Assembly: GCF_016653295.1 (NCBI RefSeq)
Contig: NZ_NHSF01000056.1
Coordinates: 43,967 to 107,966 of the forward strand
Length of the DNA stretch: 64,000 nucleotides
Direction: 5' to 3'
Source of the DNA: Halochromatium salexigens
Lineage (GTDB): Bacteria > Pseudomonadota > Gammaproteobacteria > Chromatiales > Chromatiaceae
In this document: piece after piece, positions 18,514 through 29,008 of the stretch
How positions within the stretch are numbered: position 1 is the stretch's first letter
How the letters are laid out: every line of letters starts with the position of its first letter
The notes under the pieces: generated by a model
Told to the model about the DNA's origin: nothing
Database searches by the model: none
The model's input: the letters and a program-made list of their open reading frames with translations, nothing else
Translations under genes and position numbers: made by a program

Positions 18514-19503
18514 TCAGCTCAGCGACTTCAGGATCGCTTGCGTCTCTTCCTGCGGCAACCGTGGCCCGAGGCTGGTGACCAGCTTGGCCGAGGTCGCCGA
18601 GGCCAGGTCGCCGGCGCGTTTGTGGCTCCAGCCCTGGGCCAGGCCGTAGAGAAAGGCCCCGGCGAACATGTCGCCCGCGCCGACGGTGTCGACCGGCTCG
18701 ACCTTGACCGGATCGATTTCGACCAACTCCTTGCCATCGAAAACCAGCGCGCCCTTGGGACCGCGCGTGATCGCGAACTCCTTACTCAGCGTTTTCAGAT
18801 AGGCGACCGCCTCGTTCAGATCATCGCTCTCGGCCATCCCCATGGCCTCTTCCTCGTTGGCGAAGATCAGGTCGACACCGTCGCCGATCATCTCCTTGAG
18901 CCCATCCTTGAAAAACTTGACCATGTTCGGATCGGACAGCGACAGCGCGGTCCGCACGCCGGCATGCTCGGCCGCCTTGCGCGCCTCGATCGCCGCGACC
19001 CGGGCGGTATCCGAGGTGACCAGATAGCCTTCGGTGTAGAACCACTTGGCGGCGTTGAGCGCGTCGACCTCGACCTCGTGCACCGAGAGATTGCCGCTGA
19101 TGCCCAGATAGGTGCACATGGTGCGATCGGAGTCAGGCGTCACCAGGACCACGCAGCGGCCGGTATCGCCCTTCTCCAGATAGGTGCCATCGAGGGTGGC
19201 GACGCCACCGTCGCGCAGGTCTTTCATGTAGAAGTGGCCGAGTTCGTCGTCGGCGACCTTGCAGGCATAGTAGCCACGACCGCCGAGCTGGCTGAGCGCG
19301 ATCACCGAGTTCGCCGCTGAGCCACCAGAACCGCGCTGGTGATGATGTTCGCGCAGATGCTCCATGATGCGCAGCTGATGCGCCTCGTCGACCAGGGTCA
19401 TGACGCCCTTGTCGATGCCGAGCCGTTTGAGGTCGTCAGCGCTGACCTCGTATTCCATATCCACCAGTGCGTTGCCGAGGGCGTAGATGTCGTAGGTACT
19501 CAT
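18514..19503 (-). CDS. PfkB-family sugar/nucleoside kinase, adenosine kinase-like
   Basis: A 329-residue ribokinase-fold kinase. It has the N-terminal GNALVDMEYEV, the GGSAANSVIALSQLGG substrate-binding motif (PfkB signature 1) and the C-terminal VDTVGAGDMFAGAFLYGL (signature 2, with catalytic Asp). The overall pattern is that of proteobacterial proteins annotated as adenosine kinase, which phosphorylate adenosine to AMP; another nucleoside or sugar cannot be excluded. The ATG at 19503 has AGGAACAGT immediately upstream; in-frame codons to 19554 are not family-like. Confidence 0.88.
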   Translation of the reverse strand: MSTYDIYALGNALVDMEYEVSADDLKRLGIDKGVMTLVDEAHQLRIMEHLREHHHQRGSGGSAANSVIALSQLGGRGYYACKVADDELGHFYMKDLRDGGVATLDGTYLEKGDTGRCVVLVTPDSDRTMCTYLGISGNLSVHEVEVDALNAAKWFYTEGYLVTSDTARVAAIEARKAAEHAGVRTALSLSDPNMVKFFKDGLKEMIGDGVDLIFANEEEAMGMAESDDLNEAVAYLKTLSKEFAITRGPKGALVFDGKELVEIDPVKVEPVDTVGAGDMFAGAFLYGLAQGWSHKRAGDLASATSAKLVTSLGPRLPQEETQAILKSLS

Positions 19504-19637
19504 ACTGTTCCTGTGATTGCTGTGACAGTGCCCATTGTCGCAGAAAACGCACATCCGTTTCGACCTTGGGCCTTGGATTCGATCGCCAACGCTGGCCGGT
19601 TGCGGCGCTCGCGGTATTTCCTGGCGCAGGAAAACGG

Positions 19638-20582
19638 CTACAAATCGTCGGCCACGCGCAGGAAGCTGGCGAAGCGTGGCCGGTCGTACTTGGTGCGGCC
19701 GTGGTACTTGAAGGTGACCAGACTGCCAACCGGCGGCGGGTCAGCACGCTCGGCGTCGCTGAAGCCGGTGCCGAGCTTGAAGCGGGTGCCATCCGGCTCC
19801 TCGACCAGCATCGAGCCGAGCATGCCTGTGTACTTGCCTTGGCCTGGCAGGTGCTCGAGGACGATCGCCTCGCCTTCGAGATACGGCTTCACCTTGAGCA
19901 GCGTGGCGCTGCGCCCACCCTGATAGGGGGCATCGCGCCGATGCAGCATCAGCCCCTCGCCGCCGGCGGCAACGATGCGCTCCAGCCGTGCTTGCAGCGC
20001 CTCGTGATCCGCGATCGGATGCTGATGGGCGAGTCTCAGGCGCGTGCTCGGGGCCTGCTCGAGGAGCTGTTCGAGCGCCGTGAAACGGGCCTCGAAACCG
20101 CCCTCGGCCGCCGGTAGATCAAAGAGCACATAGCGCACCTGTTGCCAGGCCTCGACCTCCGGCTCCAGGGTGCGCACGGTGCCGGAGAGATCGGCGAAGG
20201 TGCCACGCCCCATCCAGAGTTCGCCATCGAGTGGTTGGTTCGGGAAGCCGGCGGTGAACCAGGCCGGGGCATTGATGATCAGGCCACCGCGTGTGATCAA
20301 GCGGCGCCCATCCCAGAACGCGCGCACGCCATCGAACTTTTCGCTGACCAGGTACTGGGTCAAGTCCACGCCGGGTTCATAGACCTGCGCGAGGGTCAGC
20401 TCCGGCGGCGCGGCGCGCACGGCGGTACTGAGATCCTGATGCTCGGTCTCGAGGTCAGTGGCGGTGGATGGGTCGATCGTATCGAGACCGGAGCCGGCAT
20501 GGCTCGCGCCGACGAACGGCGTTCGCAGGCTGGCCCAGAGCAACAGCGGCAGGCCAAGGCGGGGCAGGGGAGCTTGAGGCAT
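19638..20582 (-). CDS. exported ATP-dependent DNA ligase (LigE-type)
   Basis: A 314-residue minimal ATP-dependent DNA ligase. The nucleotidyl-transfer motif YLVSEKFDGVRAFW carries the Lys that is adenylated. Motif III-like LDGELWMG, motif IV GEGLML and motif V LLKVKPYLEGEA follow, then a short OB domain ending in FKYHGRTKYDRPRFASF. Residues 1-29 (MPQAPLPRLGLPLLLW then ASH-A) look like a Sec signal peptide, as in periplasmic Lig E enzymes associated with DNA uptake or extracellular DNA. The ATG at 20582 is chosen because it starts the signal peptide; an upstream in-frame start reaches 20660. It is divergent from sdhC. Confidence 0.85.
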   Translation of the reverse strand: MPQAPLPRLGLPLLLWASLRTPFVGASHAGSGLDTIDPSTATDLETEHQDLSTAVRAAPPELTLAQVYEPGVDLTQYLVSEKFDGVRAFWDGRRLITRGGLIINAPAWFTAGFPNQPLDGELWMGRGTFADLSGTVRTLEPEVEAWQQVRYVLFDLPAAEGGFEARFTALEQLLEQAPSTRLRLAHQHPIADHEALQARLERIVAAGGEGLMLHRRDAPYQGGRSATLLKVKPYLEGEAIVLEHLPGQGKYTGMLGSMLVEEPDGTRFKLGTGFSDAERADPPPVGSLVTFKYHGRTKYDRPRFASFLRVADDL

Positions 20583-20669
20583 GGCGAGTACCTGGATCGG
20601 TTGGGACCAGAGCGAAACTCTAGCCGCCCAAGGACGTGAATTCAAAAGGCCGGCGAGCAACCGAGAATG

Positions 20670-20697
20670 TTGCTTGATGCGAATATTCGCAAATAAT
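20670..20697 (+). promoter_or_regulatory. sdhC: putative sdhCAB promoter with 14-bp palindrome
   Basis: TTGCTT (20670-20675) and AATAAT (20692-20697) with a 16-base spacer form a plausible promoter. The spacer carries a perfect 14-base palindrome, TGCGAATATTCGCA (20678-20691). It lies between the divergent ligase and sdh genes, so a regulator bound here could control either. The binding protein is unknown. Confidence 0.45.
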
Positions 20698-20765
20698 GAG
20701 GCGCGTCAACGGACGCAAGCCCCGGGCTGACTATGCTGAAGGGAAACCCACGGCCACGGATCGCC

Positions 20766-21422
20766 ATGTCCGCCTCCATCCAACATCCCCATTTCTTGCT
20801 ACGCCGGTTGCACTCGCTGCTCGGCCTGGTGCCGGTGGGCGCCTTCCTGGTCTTCCATCTCTGGGAGAATTCCCAGTCTCGGTTCGGCGCGACCCATTAC
20901 AACCAGGAGGTGGTGGGGGCGCTGCAGGGACTGAACTATCTGCTCTTGCTGGAAGTGTTCGTCATCGCGCTGCCGCTGCTGTTCCATGCCGGCTATGGCC
21001 TGCTGATCATCCGCACGGGACGCGCCGAGCCGCTGCGCTACGGCTATGTGCGCAACGGGCTCTACTGGCTGCAGCGGGTCTCCGGGGTGGCGCTGATCCT
21101 GTTCCTGCTGCTGCATGTGGGGCTGACGCGGATCGCCGGGCTGTTCGATCCCGCGATCAGCGCCGATCTGTTCGGCTATATGCAGCAGGCACTGGCGCAA
21201 CCGCCGGTGTTCGCGCTCTATCTCGTCGGCGTGCTGCTGGCGGTGTTCCATCTGGCCAATGGGCTGGCCACTGCGGCCATCGTCTGGGGCTTGACCAGCA
21301 GTGCTGAGGCGCAGCGGCGATTCGGTTGGGTCTGCGCGGGACTTGGGCTGCTGCTCGCCGCGCTCGGGGTGCACGGGCTGCTCGGCTTCCTGATCGCGCC
21401 CACTGCTGGAGGTGTGGCATGA
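20766..21422 (+). CDS. sdhC: succinate dehydrogenase / fumarate reductase cytochrome b subunit
   Basis: A 218-residue membrane anchor with five hydrophobic helices and histidines suited to two b-type hemes (VFHLWE, LLFHAGYG, LLLHVGLTR, AVFHLANG). Size, helix count and the C-A-B gene order without an sdhD match the single-anchor class B succinate:quinone oxidoreductases (Bacillus and epsilonproteobacterial type) rather than the E. coli two-anchor enzyme. It overlaps sdhA by four bases (ATGA), so the operon is translationally coupled. Confidence 0.9.
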   Translation: MSASIQHPHFLLRRLHSLLGLVPVGAFLVFHLWENSQSRFGATHYNQEVVGALQGLNYLLLLEVFVIALPLLFHAGYGLLIIRTGRAEPLRYGYVRNGLYWLQRVSGVALILFLLLHVGLTRIAGLFDPAISADLFGYMQQALAQPPVFALYLVGVLLAVFHLANGLATAAIVWGLTSSAEAQRRFGWVCAGLGLLLAALGVHGLLGFLIAPTAGGVA

Positions 21423-23329
21423 GCGCAAGCGCACGCCAGGTGATCGTCATCGGCGGCGGGCTCGGCGGCCTCTGGGCGACGCTCGCGCTCGCCGAGGCCG
21501 GCCATCGCGTGATGCTGTTCTCGCTGTTCGAGGTGATGCGCTCGCACTCGGCCTGCGCCCAGGGCGGCATCAACGCCGTGCTCGATATGAAGGGCCAGCA
21601 CGACAGCGTGCAGCAGCACATCGTCGACACCATCAAGGGTGGCAGCTATCTCGCCAACCAGCCGCCGATCCAATCCATGTGCGAGGACGCACCGGGGCTG
21701 ATCCGCACCTTCGAGCGCATGGGCGTGACCTTCTCGCGCACGCCCGAGGGGCTGCTCGATCAGCGCTTGTTCGGCGGCGTCAAGCACAAGCGCACCTGCT
21801 TCGCCGGCGCCAGCACCGGCCAGCAGTTGCTCTACGGCGTCGACCAGCAAGTGCGCCGTCTGGAGACCGAGGGCAAGGTCGAGAAGCAGGAATGGTGGGA
21901 GTTCCTGTCGATCGTCAAGGATGTCGACGGCGTCTGTCGTGGCATCGTCGCGATGGACCTGCGCAGCCTCGAGGTGCGCGCGTTCCGCGCCGATGCGGTG
22001 GTCCTGGCCAGCGGCGGGCTCGGGCAGATCTATGCGCCCAAGACCACCTGCTCGACCAACTCGACCGGCGCCGCCGCGAGCCGCGTCTACCAGCAAGGAG
22101 CGCGCTTCGCCAATGCCGAGTTCTTCCAATTCCATCCCACCGCGATGCTCGGCGAGGACAAGACGCGCCTGATGACCGAGGCCGCGCGCGGCGAGGGCGG
22201 CCGGGTCTGGGTGCCGAAGGACCCGGGTGATCGGCGCGAGCCGCTGCGCATCCCCGAGTCGGAACGCTTCTATTTCCTCGAGGACTGGTATCCGAGCTAT
22301 GGCAACACGGTGCCGCGCGATATCGCCGCGCGCGCGATCTGGAAGGTCACCCGCGAGCTGGGGTTGGGCGTCGGTGGCGCGGATGCGGGTGAGAGCCGCG
22401 ATCGAGTCTATCTGGACCTGACCCATCTGGATCGCAATTTCGTCTCGACCCGTCTCGGTGCCATCCTCTCGATCTATCGCAAATTCGCCGGTCAAGACCC
22501 GCTCGAGACGCCGATGGAGATCTTCCCGGCCGCGCACTATGCGATGGGCGGGCTGTGGGTCGACTACGAGAAAGACCCGACGCGCGGCGGTATGAAGGCG
22601 GGCAGTCCGCGCAATCACGCGACCAACATCCCCGGCCTCTATGCCTGTGGCGAATGCGACTATGCCTATCATGGCGCCAACCGGCTGGGCGCCAATTCAT
22701 TGCTCTCGGCCTCGTACTCGGGGCGGGTCGCCGGCGAGGCGGTGGCGAGCTATCTGAGCGGGCTCGAGCAGGGGGCCGAGGCCGCGCCCGCCGCGCTCTT
22801 CGAGACCGAGTCGCGGCGCCAAGCCGACCTCAACCAACAGTTTTCGCGTCCGCGCGGCGACCAGAATCCGTTCCGCCTGCACCGCGAGCTTGGCGCCTTG
22901 ATGACCACCCAGGTCGGCGTGGTGCGCGATAACGCCGAACTCGATGCGGCCCTCTCGAGCCTGCGGGAGCTCGAGCAGCGCTTCGAGCGGCTCGATCTGA
23001 GCGAATCCAGCCGCTGGGCCAACCAGAGCTTGGCGCATGCGCGCCAGGTCTTCGATATGGTGAAGCTGGCGCAGGTCATGGCCGCGAGCGCCCGCGCGCG
23101 CGATGAATGTCGCGGCGCCCATTTCAAGCCCGCGTTCGATCTCGCGATCCCTCAGGGCAAGTTCCCAGGCGATCCCGAATTCGAGGCCTATCGCGAGCGC
23201 TGGAAGGCCAACAATGCCGATTGGCTGAAGACCACGGTCGCCGAGTATCACCCGGATGGGCCGCGCATCGCCTTCGAGCCGGTCGATCTCGGGCTGCTGG
23301 CGCCCGAACAACCGAGGGATTACCGCTGA
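21419..23329 (+). CDS. sdhA: succinate dehydrogenase / fumarate reductase flavoprotein subunit
   Basis: A 636-residue flavoprotein that interconverts succinate and fumarate on the cytoplasmic side of the membrane. The Rossmann motif VIVIGGGLGGLWATLALAE begins at residue 8. The FAD-linking region reads RSHSACAQGGINAVLDM, and the active-site region includes FHPTAML and the AHYAMGGLWVDYEKD segment. The C-terminal helical domain ends near the tail. The ATG at 21419 overlaps sdhC; the stop overlaps the sdhB start by one base. Confidence 0.95.
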   Translation: MSASARQVIVIGGGLGGLWATLALAEAGHRVMLFSLFEVMRSHSACAQGGINAVLDMKGQHDSVQQHIVDTIKGGSYLANQPPIQSMCEDAPGLIRTFERMGVTFSRTPEGLLDQRLFGGVKHKRTCFAGASTGQQLLYGVDQQVRRLETEGKVEKQEWWEFLSIVKDVDGVCRGIVAMDLRSLEVRAFRADAVVLASGGLGQIYAPKTTCSTNSTGAAASRVYQQGARFANAEFFQFHPTAMLGEDKTRLMTEAARGEGGRVWVPKDPGDRREPLRIPESERFYFLEDWYPSYGNTVPRDIAARAIWKVTRELGLGVGGADAGESRDRVYLDLTHLDRNFVSTRLGAILSIYRKFAGQDPLETPMEIFPAAHYAMGGLWVDYEKDPTRGGMKAGSPRNHATNIPGLYACGECDYAYHGANRLGANSLLSASYSGRVAGEAVASYLSGLEQGAEAAPAALFETESRRQADLNQQFSRPRGDQNPFRLHRELGALMTTQVGVVRDNAELDAALSSLRELEQRFERLDLSESSRWANQSLAHARQVFDMVKLAQVMAASARARDECRGAHFKPAFDLAIPQGKFPGDPEFEAYRERWKANNADWLKTTVAEYHPDGPRIAFEPVDLGLLAPEQPRDYR

Positions 23330-24096
23330 TGCACGCCGAGGCGAACAGGCAAACCGTCGAGTTGCGCATCCGCCGTCAAGATCGCCCGAACGCGGCGCCC
23401 TATTGGCAGTCGTTCGTGCTCGAGGCGCGTGCGGGCGCCAATGTCGTCTCGTTGTTGATGGATCTGCGCGAGCACTGCGTCACCAAGGACGGCGAACGCG
23501 TCGATCCGGTCGCCTTCGAGCACAACTGCATGGAAGAGGTCTGTGGCGCCTGCGCCATGCTCATCAACGGCCTGCCACGGCCGGCCTGCTCGGCGCTGAT
23601 CGCGGAGCTGGAGGCGCCGATTCGCCTCGAGCCGCTGCCCAAGTTCCCGGTGGTGCGCGATCTGATGGTCGATCGCGCGCGGATGTTCGAGCACCTCAAG
23701 CAGGTCAAGGCCTGGGTGCGCATCGATGGCGCCTGGGACAACCACGAGCGCGCACCGCGCATCTCGCCGCAGGATTGGGCCGCCAATTATCTCTACAGCC
23801 GCTGCATGAGCTGCGGCTGCTGCATGGCCGCCTGCCCGCAAGTCGGGTCGGATCAGGCCTTCGTCGGCCCGGCGCCCTTGGCTCAGGTACGGCTGATGAA
23901 TGCCCATCCGACCGGGCGCTATGATAAGACCGAGCGCCTACACGCGATCATGGCCGAGGGTGGCCTCAGCGACTGCGGCAACGCCCAGAACTGTGTGCGT
24001 GTCTGCCCGAAGGCGATTCCGCTCACGACCGCCATCGGCGAGCTTGGGCGCCAGACCACGCTGCAGGCGTTGAAGGACCTCTTCGGCAACGATTGA
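23329..24096 (+). CDS. sdhB: succinate dehydrogenase / fumarate reductase iron-sulfur subunit
   Basis: A 255-residue electron-transfer subunit. The N-terminal ferredoxin domain has the [2Fe-2S] ligands (HNCMEEVCGACAM and a later Cys). The C-terminal domain has CMSCGCCMAACP for the [4Fe-4S] cluster and CGNAQNCVRVCPK for the [3Fe-4S]/[4Fe-4S] sites. It passes electrons from the SdhA flavin to the heme-quinone anchor SdhC. It is the last gene of the operon; the 105 bases after it include a small CATGT-AAA-ACATG inverted repeat without a T-tract. Confidence 0.94.
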   Translation: MHAEANRQTVELRIRRQDRPNAAPYWQSFVLEARAGANVVSLLMDLREHCVTKDGERVDPVAFEHNCMEEVCGACAMLINGLPRPACSALIAELEAPIRLEPLPKFPVVRDLMVDRARMFEHLKQVKAWVRIDGAWDNHERAPRISPQDWAANYLYSRCMSCGCCMAACPQVGSDQAFVGPAPLAQVRLMNAHPTGRYDKTERLHAIMAEGGLSDCGNAQNCVRVCPKAIPLTTAIGELGRQTTLQALKDLFGND

Positions 24097-24201
24097 TGCG
24101 CCGTTGCTAGCAGCCCTCGCTAAGATAGGGGTTCCATGTAAAACATGTAAAACCTCGTGGATCGGTTGTTTCGTCATGGTCGATGACGCGGACTAGTGAC
24201 G

Positions 24202-27200
24202 CTATAGCAACACTCGCTCGATACCACCAGCCTTCACCTGCTCCAAGAACCGCTGTTGCCAACCTTCGCCAAGGCGATGCTTGGCCATCTCGACGACGAT
24301 GTAATCGGTCATCAGGCCGGTCTCATCGGCATATTTGGCCAGGCCCTGCTGGCAGGCGGGGCATGATGTCAGCAGCTTGACCTCGCCGTTCTCGGCGCGG
24401 GTCTTGCCGGTGAGCGCCTGGATGCCCTTGTTCAGTTCCTCGCTCTTGCGGAAGCGCACCTGATTGGCGATATCCGGGCGGCTGGTGCCCAGCGTGCCTG
24501 CCTCGCCGCAGCAGCGGTCTGACAAGGGCACTGGCTGACCCATCAGCTTTTCGGCGACCGAGGTCGGCTGATAGGTCTTCATCGGCGTGTGGCAAGGGTC
24601 GTGATAGAGGTACTGCTTGCCGCTGACGCCCTCCAGGCTCACGCCCTTCTCCATCAGGTACTCATGGATATCGAGCAGCCGGCAGCCGGGGAAGATGCGC
24701 TCGAACTCGTACTTGAGCAGCTGATCCATGCAGGTGCCGCAGGAGACGATGACGGTGCGGATATCCAGGTAATTGAGCGTGTTGGCGACACGATGGAAGA
24801 GCACCCGGTTCTCGGTGGTGATCTGGTGTCCCGACTCCTCGAGCCCGGCCGCGCGCTGCGGATAGCCGCAGCAGAGATAGCCCGGTGGGAGCACGGTCTG
24901 GCTGCCTTGCTCATAGAGCATCGCCAGGGTCGCCAGGCCGATATCCGAGAACAGCCGCTCGGAGCCACAGCCGGGGAAGTAGAAGACCGCGTCCGAGTCC
25001 TCGGTCACCTTGGCCGGATCGGCGAGGATCGGCACCCGCGTGCGGTCCTCGAGCCCGAGCACATGGCGGAAGGTGCGCTTGGGCAGATCGACCCGGATCG
25101 AGCGACTGACCAGGTTGACCGCCTGCCCAACCGGATTCGGCGTGCCGCTGCTGGCGCCCGGTTGTGCGTTCGTCTGCTCGGTCAGGTGCAGGCCCTTGGC
25201 CATCGCATTGGCCAGGTTCAACCCTTGGAAGCCCCATTCGGCCAGCCCCTTGCGCATCAGATGGATGGCCTGCGGATGCTGGGTATTCAAGAACGCCATC
25301 GCCGCCTTGGCGCCGGGGCTCGAGCGCTTCTTGCCGCGCTCGACCAGGATGCGCCGCATGCGCATGGTCACATCGCCAAAGTCGATATCAACCGGGCAGG
25401 GCGTCAGGCACTTGTGGCAGATGGTGCAGTGATCGGCGACGTCGTTCATCTCATCGAAGTGCCGCTCGGAGAGCCCGCGCCGGGTCTGCTCCTCGTACAG
25501 GAAGGCCTCGATGATCAGCCCGGTGCCGAGGATCTTGTTGCGCGGTGAGTAGTCCAGATTGGCGCGCGGCACATGGGTCATGCATTTGGGCTTGCACTTG
25601 CCGCAGCGTAGGCAGTTCTTGATGTCGTCGTTCAGCGCACCGAGCTCGGTCGCCTCAAGGATGATCGCCTCTTGCTCGACCAATTGCAGCGAGGGTGTAT
25701 AGGCGCCTTCGAGGCCGGAATCCGGCATCAGCTTGCCAGGGTTGAAGCGTCCCTGCGGATCGACCCGCTGCTTGTACTCGGCAAAGGCGACGAGCTTCTC
25801 GGGCGCCAGATAACGTACTTTGGTCAGGCCGATCCCATGCTCGCCCGAGATCACGCCATCGAGCCGCTCGGCGATGGCCATGATCCGATCGACCAGCCGA
25901 TCAGCCTCCTGCAGCATCTGATAGTTGGCCGAGTGCACCGGGATGTTGGTGTGGATGTTGCCATCGCCCGCGTGCATGTGCAGCGCGACGAACAGTCGCG
26001 CGCTGCGCACCTCGCGATGGATCTCGGCCAGGCGCTCGCGCACGCCAGTGACATCCTGACCAGCGAAGATCTCGGCGAGCCGATTGCCGACCTCCTTGCG
26101 ATAGGTCTGGCGCAGGTCGCGGCGCAGCATCATCTCGAGCAGGCTGTCGCCGTCGCGGATCAGCGCGCGTTCCGGGTCGCGCAGCAGCACGGTCTGCTCG
26201 GCGGCGGGCTGATCCAGGCGCGCGAGGATCTGCTGCCAGCGCTGACGGGCGGCGCGCACCGCATCGCGGGCGGCGGCGCACTTGGCCTCGAGGATCGCCA
26301 GCGCCTCATCGGAGCGTTGGTACTCGCCGGCCGGCAGCGCCTCGCGCAGCGGGCCATCCAGATACTCGAGCACGGCCGCCATGATGGCGTCCTTGTTCTT
26401 GATCGACTGCTCGATATTCAGGCGCTCGATCTCGCGACTGTACTCGGCCAGCCGTGGCAGTGGGATGACCACGTCCTCGTTGATCTTGAAGGCGTTGGTG
26501 TGCCGCGAGATGGCGGCGGTGCGGGCGCGGTCGAGCCAGAAGCGCTTGCGCGCCTCGGGGCTGATGGCGATGAAACCCTCGCCATCGCGCGCCTTGGCCA
26601 GCTCGACCACGGCATCAGCGACTGACGCCACCGCAGCCTCGTCGTCCGAGACCAGGTCGGCGACCAGCACCATCTTCGGCAGCTCGCGCCGGGCGGCCTT
26701 GGTCGAGTAGCGCACCGCGCGCACATAGCGCTCGTCGAGATGCTCGAGGCCGGCGATCTGCACGTCGGTGCGCGCCTCGACGAAGTCCTTGATCTCGACG
26801 ATCGCCGGCACGGCGCGGTTCAGATCGGTGCCGAAGAACTCCAGGCAGAGCGTGCGCACATGCTCGGGCATCCGGTGCAGGATGAAGCGCGCCGAGGTGA
26901 TGAGCCCGTCGCAGCCCTCTTTCTGCACGCCGGGCAGGCCGCCGAGGGCCTTGTCGGTGACATCCTTGCCGAGCCCCGGCTTGCGCATCAGCGCGGTCGG
27001 GATCTCGAGCAGCTCGGGCTTGCCCTTAGGCGTGCGGCCGTCGGGCGCGAAGCGGGTGATGCGAAAGCGCGCGACCTCGGTGTCCTGCAGCTTGCCGAGG
27101 TTGTGATCCAGGCGCTCGACCTCGATCCAATCGGCATCCGGGGTCACCATGCGCCAGGAGGCGAGGTTATCGATCGCGGTGCCCCAGAGCACCGCCTTCT

Positions 27201-28137
27201 TGCCGCCGGCGTTCATCGCGACATTGCCGCCAATGCAGGAGGCGTCCTGCGAGGTCGGGTCGACGGCGAAGGCCAGCCCATTGGCATCGGCGAGATCGGC
27301 GACCCGGCGCGTGACCACGCCGGCACCGCAGCGCACCGTCGGCACCGGCTCGGCAACGCCGGGCAGGGCGATGCGCTCGACGCCAGACAGCGCCTCGAGC
27401 TTCTCGGTGTTGATCACCGCCGAGCGCGGCGAGAGCGGCACCGCCGAGCCGGTGTAGCCGGTGCCACCGCCGCGTGGAATCAGCGACAGACCGCAGTCGA
27501 TGCAAGCGGCGACGATCGGCGCGACCTCGTCCTCGGTGTCCGGCAGGATGACCACGAACGGCATCTCGACGCGCCAGTCGGTGGCATCGGTCGCGTGCGA
27601 GACCCGCGCCAGACCGCCGAAGTCGATGTTGTCTTTGCGGGTGATGCCGCTGAGCCGTTTGCGCAGACGTTGGCGCAGCGCGCGATCAGCATCGAGCTGG
27701 GCATCGAAGCGGGCGATGGCCTCGCGCGCGGCGTTCAGCAGCGCGGCGGCCTCTTGGTTGTCGTTCAGGCGCAACTCGAACTGCTCGAGCCGATGTTGTA
27801 GCGATTCGAGCAGCAGCCGACGACGCTTTGGGTCCTCGAGCAGGTCGTCCTGCAGATAGGGGTTACGGCTGACCACCCACATATCGCCGAGCACCTCGAA
27901 CAGCATCCGCGCCGAGCGCCCGGTGCGCCGCGACCCGCGCAGGCGCTCGATGCGCTGCCAGTTCTCCGCGCCGAGGAAGCGGATGACGATCTCGCGGTCG
28001 GAGAACGAGGTGTAGTTGTAGGGGATCTCGCGGATGCGAGACGTTGCGGTCGCGCTGTCACCGCTGTCGATGTGTTCAGGGGCGGCCGCGTTTGGCGACG
28101 TGAGCGTTTCTGGCTGTGAGCGGTCTGGATCGAGCAT
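24202..28137 (-). CDS. FAD-linked oxidase / Fe-S CCG-domain fusion protein (DUF3683, YdiJ-like)
   Basis: A giant fusion of about 1311 residues. The N-terminal DUF3683 segment ([17 protein letters not shown]) precedes an FAD-binding type 4 domain ([27 protein letters not shown]) and an FAD-oxidase C-terminal domain ([22 protein letters not shown]). Then come two ferredoxin-type clusters ([11 protein letters not shown] and [12 protein letters not shown]) and two cysteine-rich CCG domains ([16 protein letters not shown]). YdiJ/Dld-type relatives oxidise D-2-hydroxy acids such as D-2-hydroxyglutarate or D-lactate and feed electrons to the respiratory chain; the substrate here is unknown. The start is uncertain: ATG 28137, or GTG 28152, neither with a clear ribosome-binding site. 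Confidence 0.9.
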   Translation of the reverse strand: MLDPDRSQPETLTSPNAAAPEHIDSGDSATATSRIREIPYNYTSFSDREIVIRFLGAENWQRIERLRGSRRTGRSARMLFEVLGDMWVVSRNPYLQDDLLEDPKRRRLLLESLQHRLEQFELRLNDNQEAAALLNAAREAIARFDAQLDADRALRQRLRKRLSGITRKDNIDFGGLARVSHATDATDWRVEMPFVVILPDTEDEVAPIVAACIDCGLSLIPRGGGTGYTGSAVPLSPRSAVINTEKLEALSGVERIALPGVAEPVPTVRCGAGVVTRRVADLADANGLAFAVDPTSQDASCIGGNVAMNAGGKKAVLWGTAIDNLASWRMVTPDADWIEVERLDHNLGKLQDTEVARFRITRFAPDGRTPKGKPELLEIPTALMRKPGLGKDVTDKALGGLPGVQKEGCDGLITSARFILHRMPEHVRTLCLEFFGTDLNRAVPAIVEIKDFVEARTDVQIAGLEHLDERYVRAVRYSTKAARRELPKMVLVADLVSDDEAAVASVADAVVELAKARDGEGFIAISPEARKRFWLDRARTAAISRHTNAFKINEDVVIPLPRLAEYSREIERLNIEQSIKNKDAIMAAVLEYLDGPLREALPAGEYQRSDEALAILEAKCAAARDAVRAARQRWQQILARLDQPAAEQTVLLRDPERALIRDGDSLLEMMLRRDLRQTYRKEVGNRLAEIFAGQDVTGVRERLAEIHREVRSARLFVALHMHAGDGNIHTNIPVHSANYQMLQEADRLVDRIMAIAERLDGVISGEHGIGLTKVRYLAPEKLVAFAEYKQRVDPQGRFNPGKLMPDSGLEGAYTPSLQLVEQEAIILEATELGALNDDIKNCLRCGKCKPKCMTHVPRANLDYSPRNKILGTGLIIEAFLYEEQTRRGLSERHFDEMNDVADHCTICHKCLTPCPVDIDFGDVTMRMRRILVERGKKRSSPGAKAAMAFLNTQHPQAIHLMRKGLAEWGFQGLNLANAMAKGLHLTEQTNAQPGASSGTPNPVGQAVNLVSRSIRVDLPKRTFRHVLGLEDRTRVPILADPAKVTEDSDAVFYFPGCGSERLFSDIGLATLAMLYEQGSQTVLPPGYLCCGYPQRAAGLEESGHQITTENRVLFHRVANTLNYLDIRTVIVSCGTCMDQLLKYEFERIFPGCRLLDIHEYLMEKGVSLEGVSGKQYLYHDPCHTPMKTYQPTSVAEKLMGQPVPLSDRCCGEAGTLGTSRPDIANQVRFRKSEELNKGIQALTGKTRAENGEVKLLTSCPACQQGLAKYADETGLMTDYIVVEMAKHRLGEGWQQRFLEQVKAGGIERVLL

Positions 28138-28542
28138 GAAGGACCATGGCACTGCTTAAAGAGACTGTAGATCTTATCGCAGCCAGGTGGGGAGCCGGCG
28201 ATGACATCCGCCAGAACAACCTCGTGTCGGTACGGGTTAAGCAGCTGCTACCAGCCCCCAGAACACCGATCCTCGCCTGCCTCCGCCCCGGAGATCGCCA
28301 GGAAACGCTCATCTGCGGGCGTGGCACGCGCGCCATGAGAGTTCGGCCCGCAGCCGCCAAGAGGCCAATGAGGTTGGGTTTACAAGTCGACGCGATTGGG
28401 CCTGCGTTCAGTCACCGGTAGCTGAGGCTGCCCGAGCGTTGACGATCGCGCCACGCCTCCCTAACCTGACCTCCAGAAACGACATACAGTCCCCGAATGC
28501 CTGCCGTCACCGGCGGTGGCTTCAACAGGCGAGGTGATCCGC
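28138..28542. other. intergenic stretch without a supported gene
   Basis: About 400 bases between the divergent dehydrogenase and Mo-hydroxylase operons. A plus-strand open frame at 28146-28421 has no recognisable motif and Arg/Pro-rich, low-complexity composition. No tRNA, terminator or convincing promoter was seen. It presumably carries both divergent promoters. Confidence 0.5.
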
Positions 28543-29007
28543 ATGATCCGATTGACCGTCAACGGCCAGCAACAGGCGCTTGATGTCGACCCGCAGACAC
28601 CCTTGCTCTGGGTGCTGCGCGACCATCTTGGCCTGACCGGCACCAAGTTCGGCTGCGGCATCGCCCAGTGCGGCGCCTGTACCGTGCATCTCGACGGGGT
28701 TGCCACGCGCTCCTGCGTCACCCCGGTATCGGCTGTGGAAGGCCGAGCGGTCACCACCATCGAGGGGCTATCGACGGATGCCGAGCATCCGGTGCAGCAG
28801 GCCTGGATCGACTTGGACGTACCGCAATGCGGCTTCTGCCAATCCGGCCAGATCATGGCGGCGGCCTCGCTGCTGGCAGAGAACCCGACCCCCAACGATG
28901 CCGATATCGACCAAGCGATGAGCGGTACCCTGTGCCGCTGCGGCACCTACAACCGCGTCCGAGCCGCGATCAAACGGGCCGCCGAAACCGGCACCGAGGA
29001 GGCTTGA
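28543..29007 (+). CDS. (2Fe-2S)-binding subunit of a molybdenum hydroxylase (IorA/CoxS-like)
   Basis: A 154-residue small subunit with two [2Fe-2S] clusters. The plant-type N-terminal cluster uses [14 protein letters not shown] plus a later Cys, and the helical C-terminal cluster uses QCGFCQSGQ and LCRCGTY. It carries electrons from the Mo centre of the neighbouring large subunit to an external acceptor, probably a cytochrome. GAGGTG precedes the ATG. It is the first gene of a four-gene operon and resembles small subunits of isoquinoline 1-oxidoreductase and periplasmic aldehyde oxidoreductases. Confidence 0.93.
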   Translation: MIRLTVNGQQQALDVDPQTPLLWVLRDHLGLTGTKFGCGIAQCGACTVHLDGVATRSCVTPVSAVEGRAVTTIEGLSTDAEHPVQQAWIDLDVPQCGFCQSGQIMAAASLLAENPTPNDADIDQAMSGTLCRCGTYNRVRAAIKRAAETGTEEA

Positions 29008-29008
29008 A

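Noticed and set aside
24134-24147. CATGT-AAA-ACATG repeat after sdhB considered as terminator
   Set aside because: The stem is only five base pairs and there is no T-tract.
28146-28421. 91-codon plus-strand frame before the Mo-hydroxylase operon
   Set aside because: It lies in a probable promoter region and shows no recognisable domain; composition looks random.
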